Positions 1 through 4,945 of a stretch of 7,020 bases of DNA are shown here, piece after piece; position 1 is the stretch's first letter; each line of letters begins with the position of its first letter. The notes beneath the pieces are model-generated. The model searched no databases, was not told the DNA's origin, and saw only the letters and a program-made list of their open reading frames with translations. A program made the position numbers and the translations under genes. This DNA is from Treponema sp. Lineage in GTDB: Bacteria > Spirochaetota > Spirochaetia > Treponematales > Breznakiellaceae. Where the stretch lies: positions 1-7,020 of the forward strand of contig JAIRRR010000015.1 in NCBI GenBank assembly GCA_031255875.1, written 5' to 3'.

Positions 1-52
1 CGGCCGCGCTGCGTTAGCCGGTGTTCCTTCAATCTGACGCGGAGGGATACCG
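1..52. other. Left-edge leader; upstream gene not identifiable
   Basis: These 52 bases precede the small + strand gene. One + frame runs open from the window edge to a TGA at 35-37 and another to a TAG at 15-17, so the tail of an upstream gene could end here, but too little is present to tell. The first 15 bases closely match a sequence just after the small gene (268-282). No convincing -35/-10 pair is visible. Confidence 0.3.
41..46 (+). promoter_or_regulatory. Ribosome binding site selecting a GTG start
   Basis: GGAGGG lies 6 bases before the GTG at 53-55. It is a near-ideal Shine-Dalgarno sequence and the main reason for accepting the non-ATG start of the 69-residue gene. No in-frame ATG near the start competes with it. 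Confidence 0.75.
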
Positions 53-262
53 GTGCGGTACTACATCAAATGCGAAAAGGGCAGGACGGAATTTTTGGAC
101 ATACTCAGGGAGACCGGCGGCGGCTACCATATCCGCATTACCCGGATAAAAGACGATAATAAAAAAACCATCGAAGAATTTCTGCCGAAACAGCTTTTCG
201 ATATCTGCCTCAGCACGGGCTATATCAAACAGGAAACCATCAGCGAAAAGCTGAGCGCTTAG
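53..262 (+). CDS. Small conserved-looking hypothetical protein (69 aa)
   Basis: I do not recognise this protein. It starts at a GTG with a strong Shine-Dalgarno sequence and ends at TAG 260-262. It is a soluble, charged protein with no signal peptide or membrane segment. The first 35 residues look like alternating beta strands (YYIKC, GYHIRITRI) broken by a GGG turn at 22-24. The rest looks helical (EEFLPKQLFDICLSTGYI, 41-58). It has two cysteines (7 and 52), too few and too far apart for an obvious metal site. Its codon use looks genuine (many synonymous C/G third positions, no low-complexity bias), which together with the ribosome binding site supports a real gene. It converges on parC with a 19-base gap. 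A role linked to the unseen gene to its left is possible but not shown. Confidence 0.7.
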   Translation: MRYYIKCEKGRTEFLDILRETGGGYHIRITRIKDDNKKTIEEFLPKQLFDICLSTGYIKQETISEKLSA

Positions 263-263
263 T

Positions 264-290
264 GCCGCGGCCGCGCCGCGTTCATTTCGC
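264..290 (+). terminator. Possible GC-rich terminator hairpin between convergent genes
   Basis: CGCGGC at 266-271 and GCCGCG at 275-280 can form a 6-bp all-GC stem with a 3-base loop, followed on the + strand by the T-rich TTCATTT. This would suit termination of the small + strand gene. In the parC direction the stem is not followed by a T run. The tail is interrupted, so this is only a moderate candidate. The same stretch also contains a 10-bp palindrome (266-275). Confidence 0.4.
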
Positions 291-2207
291 TTTTACTTCG
301 ATCTTTAGAATTTCCTTGCCGGAAAGCCTCACCCCGTTTGCCTTAAGCCCCTTGACGGCGAAATTCTGGGCCTTGAAATCTTCCCGCAGGATCTTGAGCC
401 TTGGCCTGGGCTTGTATACGGCGGTAAAGGCAAATTTGGGCCGGGTGTCCAGGTGAAGCACCGCGGCCCCTTCCGGCACCAGCGAATACTCCTTGTTCAT
501 GATCCACCCTTCGATCACGCAGCGTTTGATATAGGGAAGGCCGCTTTCCGCCTCCCGGTAGATAATCGTAAAAACGGTATTTAGAAGAACTTCCTTGTCC
601 GCGACGGCGATGTACCACGCGCCCGGCCCGACAAAGGATTTTTCCGGAATATCGGCCACAAACCAGCTCCCGTTATTGCGGATGGTAATAACGCGGTCAA
701 AGGGAGACGCTTCCGCCACCACGTCGCCCGATACGGCGGTTCCCAGATAGCCTGTCTTGCGGTCGTACCTGAGTTCCAGGTCTTTTTTTACCACTTCCTT
801 TACATCGACCTTCTCGAAAGCGCCGACTTTGGTTTTCCTCAGGCCCCGGCCCGCTTCCTCGTTGTTTTTTATTTTGGCGATAAGCCCGTCCAGGCAGCCC
901 AGCGCGTAGGCGACAATGCTTTTAAGATGGGCGTTTATTTCCTTAATGCGGGCCGCTATCTCCAGCATTTCATTCCGGGCCTTGTTGATGTCGTAAAGGG
1001 AGATCCGGCGTATAGGTATCCTGAGCAGGTGCTCCACATCCTCGTGGCTGACGCCCCGGCTCCCCACTTCCTTCATAAAGGGCCTGAACCCGTCAAGAAC
1101 GGCCTTCTCAACCCCCTCGGCGGTTTTCATTTTTTCAATGCCCTTGTATATCCGCTCCTCGACAAAGATGCGCTCCAGGGTGCGCAGATGGAGCTTGTCC
1201 TGGAGTTCCTTCTTTTCGATCTCCAGTTCCCTGGTTAGTATCTTTACCAATTGCCCGGCGTGGTGCTTGACAATCTCCGTAACGGTCATCACGACGGGCA
1301 GGCTGTTTTTTATGACAAGCAGGTTTACCGATATCGACTGCTCGCACTCGGTAAAGGCGAACAGCGCGTCTACCGTCTCTTCCGCGTACACGCCGCGGGC
1401 AAGTTTTATCTCTATTTCCACGTTTTCCGTCGTAAAGTCGTTGATGGACTGGATCTTGATCCGCCCGGCTTTCGCGGCGTTTTCAATGCTGCCCATAATG
1501 CTTTCCGTGGTCGAGCCGAAGGGCAGCTCCCGTATCACGATGCGCTTGGGGTCCGATGTATCGAGCTTTGCCCGCACCAGGACTTTCCCGTTCCCGTCGC
1601 GGTAATCCGACACGTCGAGGAGCCCGCCCGTGGGGAAATCCGGGAAAAGCTGGAAACGCTTCCCCTGGAGGCATGCCTTTACCGCTTCCATTACCTCGAT
1701 AATGTTGTGGGGGAGAATCTTCGTGGACATTCCCACGGCAATCCCCTCGGCGCCCATCACCAGCACCACCGGAATTTTCGCCGGGAAAAGCACCGGCTCC
1801 CGGTTCCTGCCGTCGTAGGAATCGGCATACGTAGTCAGCTTCGGGTTGTAGAAAATGTCCTTCGCGAAAGGCGTAATCCGGCATTCAATATACCGGGCTG
1901 CGGAAGCCTCGTCGCCGGTATAGATATTCCCGAAGTTTCCCTGCCGGTCGATAAAGTATTCCTTGTTTGCCAGCACCACCAGCGCCGAACCAATCGACGC
2001 GTCCCCGTGCGGGTGGTACTTCATGCACTCGCCGACAACGTTGGCCACCTTGTGGAATTTCCCGTCGTCCTTTTCCAGCAGGGTATGGATAATGCGCCGC
2101 TGCACCGGCTTGAGCCCGTCTTCCAGGTCCGGGATAGCCCGGTCCTTTATGACGTAGGATGCGTATTCCAGGAAATTCCGGTCGAACAAATTTTTGATGT
2201 ATGCCAT
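282..2207 (-). CDS. parC: DNA topoisomerase IV subunit A (ParC), spirochaete type
   Basis: This is the DNA-cutting and rejoining subunit of type IIA topoisomerase IV, which with ParE uses ATP to unlink daughter chromosomes. At 641 aa it is shorter than the roughly 750 aa of E. coli ParC. The winged-helix DNA gate runs from DGLKPVQRR (30-38) through the HPHGDAS loop (65-71) to the catalytic pair Arg105-Tyr106 in ASAARYIE. GIAVGMST (155-162) contains the DNA-intercalating Ile156. The coiled-coil C-gate covers about 320-450. From about 480 to 641 comes a short C-terminal domain with no GyrA box (QRRGGRG), which argues for topoisomerase IV rather than gyrase. At the two main quinolone-contact positions it has Ala70 and Ser74 in place of Ser80 and Glu84 of E. 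coli ParC. It starts at the ATG at 2205-2207; the frame is closed by a TAG three codons upstream, and no Shine-Dalgarno sequence is seen. It lies 61 bases downstream of gltA; parE is not adjacent. Confidence 0.9.
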   Translation of the reverse strand: MAYIKNLFDRNFLEYASYVIKDRAIPDLEDGLKPVQRRIIHTLLEKDDGKFHKVANVVGECMKYHPHGDASIGSALVVLANKEYFIDRQGNFGNIYTGDEASAARYIECRITPFAKDIFYNPKLTTYADSYDGRNREPVLFPAKIPVVLVMGAEGIAVGMSTKILPHNIIEVMEAVKACLQGKRFQLFPDFPTGGLLDVSDYRDGNGKVLVRAKLDTSDPKRIVIRELPFGSTTESIMGSIENAAKAGRIKIQSINDFTTENVEIEIKLARGVYAEETVDALFAFTECEQSISVNLLVIKNSLPVVMTVTEIVKHHAGQLVKILTRELEIEKKELQDKLHLRTLERIFVEERIYKGIEKMKTAEGVEKAVLDGFRPFMKEVGSRGVSHEDVEHLLRIPIRRISLYDINKARNEMLEIAARIKEINAHLKSIVAYALGCLDGLIAKIKNNEEAGRGLRKTKVGAFEKVDVKEVVKKDLELRYDRKTGYLGTAVSGDVVAEASPFDRVITIRNNGSWFVADIPEKSFVGPGAWYIAVADKEVLLNTVFTIIYREAESGLPYIKRCVIEGWIMNKEYSLVPEGAAVLHLDTRPKFAFTAVYKPRPRLKILREDFKAQNFAVKGLKANGVRLSGKEILKIEVKAK

Positions 2208-2245
2208 ATTATACTATTCTAGCGCTTCCCGCGCGGCCTCGTCCA
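2208..2245 (-). promoter_or_regulatory. Candidate parC promoter abutting the start codon
   Basis: Read on the minus strand, TGGACG (2240-2245, 4 of 6 to TTGACA) is followed after 18 bases by TAGAAT (2216-2221, 5 of 6 to TATAAT). Transcription from it would begin about at 2208-2210, essentially at the ATG, giving a leaderless mRNA. A second, perfect TATAAT (2208-2213) touches the ATG directly but has no good -35. This agrees with the missing Shine-Dalgarno sequence. Read-through from gltA remains possible because no terminator is visible between the two genes. Confidence 0.4.
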
Positions 2246-2268
2246 GTACCCGGAACGCCCGGCATACG

Positions 2269-3651
2269 CTACGCAGGATTCGTAACAGCCTCCGGGGCCC
2301 GCTCTTCCATCGGCGTATAGGGCACGGTCCGGGATACGGACTTGTACGCGGGGCGGATAATTTTGCCCGCGTTCACCAGCTCCTCTATACGGTGGGCGCT
2401 CCAGCCCGCAATACGGGACACGGCGAAGAGCGGGGTAAAAAGTTCCTCGGGCAGATCCAGCATGCTGTAAACAAAACCTGAATAGAAATCCACATTCGCG
2501 CTGACGCCCTTGTACATTTTCCTTTTCTTCGCGATAATCCGGGGGGCCAGGTACTCGACTTTTGAATAGAGCAGGTATTCCTCCCGGCGTTTTTTATCGT
2601 CCGCAAGCTGCTCCACGAAACGCCGGAAAATAAGCGCCCTCGGGTCGGAGAGCGAGTAGACCGCGTGGCCTATGCCGTAAATCAGGCCCGACCCGTCAAA
2701 AGCCTCCCCGCCCAGGAGCTTTTCAAGGTAGGCCGTTATCTCGTCGTCATCATTCCAGTCCGAAATTTTTTCCTGCATTTCCCGGAACATCTGCACGACC
2801 TTTATGTTCGCCCCGCCGTGCCTGGGGCCCTTGAGGGAACCCAGGGAGGCGGCAACGGAAGAATAGGTGTCCGTATGCGAAGAAGTAACCACATGGGTCG
2901 TAAAAGTAGAATTGTTACCGCCGCCGTGTTCCGCGTGCAGCACCAGGACAAGGTCCAGTATGCGCGCCTCCAGGGGCGTATAGCAGGAATCCTGCCGCAG
3001 CATGTGCAGGATATTCTCGGCAATGGAAAGCCCCTGCCTGGGCGGGTGGATCACCAGGCTCTGGTTGTTGTGGTAGTGGGCAAACGACTGGTACCCGTAA
3101 ACGGCGAGCAGGGGGAACCGGGCTATAAGCTGGATTGACTGGCGGATCACGTTGGCTACGGAAATATCGTCCGGATTGTCGTCGTAGGCGTAAAGGGTCA
3201 GCACGCTCTTGGCCAGGGAATTCATCATGTCCTTGCTGGGGGCGTTCATAATCGTGTCCCGGACAAAGCTGTCCGGCAGCGCGGCGTTCTCCCCCAGCAG
3301 GGCGGAAAAATCCTCGAATTCTTTTTTAAGCGGAAGATGCCCGAAGAGCAGCAGATAACAAACTTCCTCAAAACCAAAACGGTTCTCCTTAAAAAAACCC
3401 CGGACTATTTGCTCAATGTTGATGCCCCGGTAAAACAATTTCCCCTCGCAGGGGACCAGATCGCCGTCTTCGATAATATACGAGACAATTTCCGATATCT
3501 CCGTAAGGCCGACCAAAACGCCCTTGCCGCTGACATCCCTGAGCCCGCGCTTTACCTCGTATTTCGAGTAAAGTTCGTTATTAATAACCCCGCCGTTCAC
3601 GACAAAATCGGAATAGCGGTTGATAAGGTCGTCTGTCTGTTGTTTTGTCAT
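2269..3651 (-). CDS. gltA: Citrate synthase (si-type)
   Basis: This enzyme condenses acetyl-CoA and oxaloacetate to citrate and CoA in the cytoplasm, the entry to the oxidative branch toward 2-oxoglutarate and glutamate. The chosen protein is 460 aa. Motifs appear in the expected order: HAEHGGGNNST (239-249, oxaloacetate site), GPRHGGAN with catalytic His278, GIGHAVYSLSDPRA with His329 and Arg338, NVDFYSG with catalytic Asp388, and Arg413 in the late oxaloacetate-binding segment. The N-terminal VKRGLRD and GKLFYRGI segments fit the anaerobe/clostridial branch. The ATG at 3649-3651 is chosen because GGAGG lies 5 bases upstream. The open frame continues another 60 codons to 3831, but that extension reads through a promoter and a GC-rich repeat and looks non-coding. 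His259 stands where related enzymes usually have Gly (TSSGTDTYS), an oddity recalled from the family. 2-Methylcitrate synthase cannot be excluded, but no propionate genes are nearby. It is probably driven by the promoter just upstream and may be co-transcribed with parC. Confidence 0.9.
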   Translation of the reverse strand: MTKQQTDDLINRYSDFVVNGGVINNELYSKYEVKRGLRDVSGKGVLVGLTEISEIVSYIIEDGDLVPCEGKLFYRGINIEQIVRGFFKENRFGFEEVCYLLLFGHLPLKKEFEDFSALLGENAALPDSFVRDTIMNAPSKDMMNSLAKSVLTLYAYDDNPDDISVANVIRQSIQLIARFPLLAVYGYQSFAHYHNNQSLVIHPPRQGLSIAENILHMLRQDSCYTPLEARILDLVLVLHAEHGGGNNSTFTTHVVTSSHTDTYSSVAASLGSLKGPRHGGANIKVVQMFREMQEKISDWNDDDEITAYLEKLLGGEAFDGSGLIYGIGHAVYSLSDPRALIFRRFVEQLADDKKRREEYLLYSKVEYLAPRIIAKKRKMYKGVSANVDFYSGFVYSMLDLPEELFTPLFAVSRIAGWSAHRIEELVNAGKIIRPAYKSVSRTVPYTPMEERAPEAVTNPA

Positions 3652-3656
3652 TTCGG

Positions 3657-3698
3657 CCTCCGTAGAATCACTATACAACGTTTTAGGCTTACCCGCAA
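3657..3698 (-). promoter_or_regulatory. Proximal gltA promoter and ribosome binding site
   Basis: On the minus strand, TTGCGG (3693-3698) and TATAGT (3670-3675, 5 of 6 to consensus) are separated by exactly 17 bases, a sigma-70 type layout. Transcription would start near 3663, leaving a leader of about 12 bases that contains GGAGG (3657-3661), 5 bases from the ATG. This pairing also shows that the start codon is at 3651 and not further upstream. Confidence 0.55.
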
Positions 3699-3741
3699 GG
3701 GACCGCAATCCCGCTATCCGAAAATTCGAATACCGTACATG

Positions 3742-3843
3742 AGGGGGGCCTGTTACCGCGCGGCGGGCGGCAGCATAGCAGTCCGTCGTCCGGCCCCCCT
3801 GCGCTCCGGCCCCGCTTCGCGGGTCCTCCACTACCCCCCTGCG
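3742..3843. repeat. GC-rich palindromic element, possible interspersed repeat
   Basis: Perfect 9-bp inverted arms AGGGGGGCC (3742-3750) and GGCCCCCCT (3792-3800) enclose 41 bases. Next to them is a tight hairpin, CCCGC-TTC-GCGGG (3811-3823), and a 10-bp direct repeat CCCCCCTGCG (3794-3803 and 3834-3843). The dense arrangement of inverted and direct repeats, lying between genes, resembles a REP- or MITE-like dispersed element. Whether it recurs in the genome cannot be seen from one copy. It lies upstream of the proximal gltA promoter and would be in the leader RNA of any transcript from the distal promoter. Confidence 0.45.
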
Positions 3844-3976
3844 TCTCCAGCCTTACCCTCCTGGTTGTTCAGGAAGCCGGTAATTTCGATTGCAAAAACA
3901 AACCACAGGCCGTCACGGATACAGGGGGAACAGCGGACGACAAGGCTGACGGGAAAGCGTTTTTCGCCCCATGGTA

Positions 3977-4019
3977 CACTATATACAGTATGTCTTCTTC
4001 TTGTGCCTAATATATAGTG
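3977..4019. repeat. AT-rich 9-bp inverted repeat
   Basis: CACTATATA (3977-3985) and its exact reverse complement TATATAGTG (4011-4019) are separated by 25 bases. It stands out in an otherwise GC-rich area. It could be a two-site operator (centres 34 bp apart, about three helical turns) or a stem in a leader RNA reading leftward into gltA. The sequence alone does not decide. Confidence 0.5.
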
Positions 4020-4028
4020 GTTGTTTGT

Positions 4029-4058
4029 CTCATAACGGACTTTTCCGGCAAGTGTCAA
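4029..4058 (-). promoter_or_regulatory. Distal minus-strand promoter candidate
   Basis: On the minus strand there is a perfect -35, TTGACA (4053-4058), then an 18-base spacer and TATGAG (4029-4034, 4 of 6 to TATAAT). It points leftward toward gltA, whose start would be about 370 bases downstream. GTCCG-type motifs lie in its spacer and just upstream, a layout that suggests regulation. Confidence 0.35.
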
Positions 4059-4086
4059 CAAGTCCGCATCTGTCCGTAACGTCCGT
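4035..4086. promoter_or_regulatory. Cluster of GTCCG motifs, possible operator
   Basis: GTCCG occurs three times as direct repeats at 4062, 4072 and 4081 (the last two as GTCCGT with 9-base spacing) and once inverted as ACGGAC at 4035-4040. AAGTCCG (4060-4066) also pairs exactly with CGGACTT (4036-4042). The copies bracket the -35 of the distal promoter candidate. Spacing of 9-10 bases puts successive copies on about the same DNA face, as expected for cooperative regulator binding. No regulator gene is in view. Confidence 0.3.
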
Positions 4087-4172
4087 GGCCGGAATAGGAA
4101 TTGCCCCGGAAAGGGGGCTTGCCCTTGGGCGGCCTGGGCAGGGGCATAACGTGCGGCAGGGCGCGTCGGCGT

Positions 4173-4892
4173 TCAGCCCATGCGCTTGAGCCTGTCGAGC
4201 GCCACTTCGCCGGCAACCGCAAGGTCCTCGGCGGTAAAGGCGGAGGCAAGGTTGTCGTCGAACAGTATCTGCGCGGACGGGGGGAATTCGTCATCGGCGG
4301 CGTAGAGGATAAGGCTGATAAAGAGGCCGCTGAGGAATTCGATACGGTAGCCCGCGTCGCCCTGGGGCAGCTTTTCCGCCTTAAGGCCCGGCGCGGCCTC
4401 GATGATTCTTTTGAAGCGGCCGATGTCGTTCCCAAAGCCGTAGGCCAGCCGTTTCAGGCAGCGGCCGTCAAAGTTCCGGTAGTAGAGCGGCCCCCAGGGG
4501 ATCTCGTTGTAGGAGAGCCGCTTCCCGTTCCCGCCGGAATACCGGCCTTCGCACAGATAGCGGAGGATGAGGATGTCGCAGGCGGCCTGCCGGGGATCGA
4601 CGGGCCGCGCGGGAACGCCGCCGCCCGCAAAGGCCCGGGCCGGGAGGCCGCCGGTGACCGTGGCCGAGGACCAGACGGCGGCTTCCGGCGGAACGCCGGC
4701 CCCCCGGGGGCAAAGCGCGAAGGCCGGGTGCGGCACCAGGTAATCCGTCCCCATCAGGGTAAGCGAAAAGGCTTTGCCGTCAAAGGGGAGGGCGCAGCGC
4801 CTGCCGATCCCGTCCGGGTCGAGGCCGCGGTAAATTTCCAGGTAGTGGAAGAAGGGGACTTCCTCTTTTTGGTTCGGGCGGTACACTTCCAT
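4173..4892 (-). CDS. DUF3786 domain protein, RACo-associated
   Basis: A 239-residue cytoplasmic protein of a family without an assigned function. The C-terminal half matches my memory of DUF3786: ACDILILRYL (104-113), YNEIPWGPLYYRNF (128-141), GDAGYRIEF (178-186), then the signature DEFPPSAQILFD (201-212) and AEDLAV (221-226). Residues about 62-100 form an Ala/Gly/Pro-rich stretch that looks like a flexible insertion. There is no signal peptide, membrane helix or clustered-cysteine motif. The ATG at 4890-4892 is preceded by AGGA with an 8-base gap. It begins 53 bases after the corrinoid activator gene on the same strand with no terminator between, so the two probably share an mRNA. From memory, DUF3786 proteins often occur in anaerobes with corrinoid methyl-transfer systems, so a helper role in corrinoid protein maturation or activation is inferred, not shown. 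Confidence 0.8.
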   Translation of the reverse strand: MEVYRPNQKEEVPFFHYLEIYRGLDPDGIGRRCALPFDGKAFSLTLMGTDYLVPHPAFALCPRGAGVPPEAAVWSSATVTGGLPARAFAGGGVPARPVDPRQAACDILILRYLCEGRYSGGNGKRLSYNEIPWGPLYYRNFDGRCLKRLAYGFGNDIGRFKRIIEAAPGLKAEKLPQGDAGYRIEFLSGLFISLILYAADDEFPPSAQILFDDNLASAFTAEDLAVAGEVALDRLKRMG

Positions 4893-4945
4893 CGGTTTAA
4901 TCCTGCCAATTCACGCGCGCCTGGCGGCGTCCCCTGCCGGCGGCC

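Larger units (their letters stand above)
3652..4172. other. 521-base gene-free region upstream of gltA
   Basis: No convincing gene lies here. From right to left it holds repeated GTCCG motifs around a promoter-like sequence (4029-4086), an AT-rich inverted repeat (3977-4019), a minus-strand frame with coding-like composition but no credible start (about 3831-4061), a GC-rich palindromic element (3742-3843), and the proximal gltA promoter. I see no clear rho-independent terminator after the DUF3786 gene; the best stem (GCCCC 4103-4107 with GGGGC 4114-4118) lacks a T run. Confidence 0.6.

Noticed and set aside
1251..2222. 323-codon open frame on the + strand opposite parC
   Set aside because: It is a shadow of the parC codon pattern; no domain, no ribosome binding site, and parC is certain.
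2214..2310. Protein-like frame (ending ...LDEAAREALE) overlapping the end of gltA, in the parC frame
   Set aside because: It has a TAG three codons before the parC ATG, no start with a ribosome binding site, and is mostly explained by the overlapping gltA codons.
3652..3831. 60-codon N-terminal extension of citrate synthase
   Set aside because: The extension crosses the proximal promoter and the palindromic repeat, has no Shine-Dalgarno at its ATG, and adds residues not found in citrate synthases; the ATG at 3651 has a strong one.
4101..4172. Terminator after the DUF3786 gene
   Set aside because: The short GC stems here (for example 4103-4118) are not followed by a T run on the minus strand, so intrinsic termination is not supported.
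3971..4189. 72-codon + strand frame with a hydrophobic start
   Set aside because: The N-terminus looks membrane-like only because it reads the AT-rich inverted repeat; no Shine-Dalgarno precedes it, and the remainder is low-quality GC-rich translation running into the DUF3786 gene.
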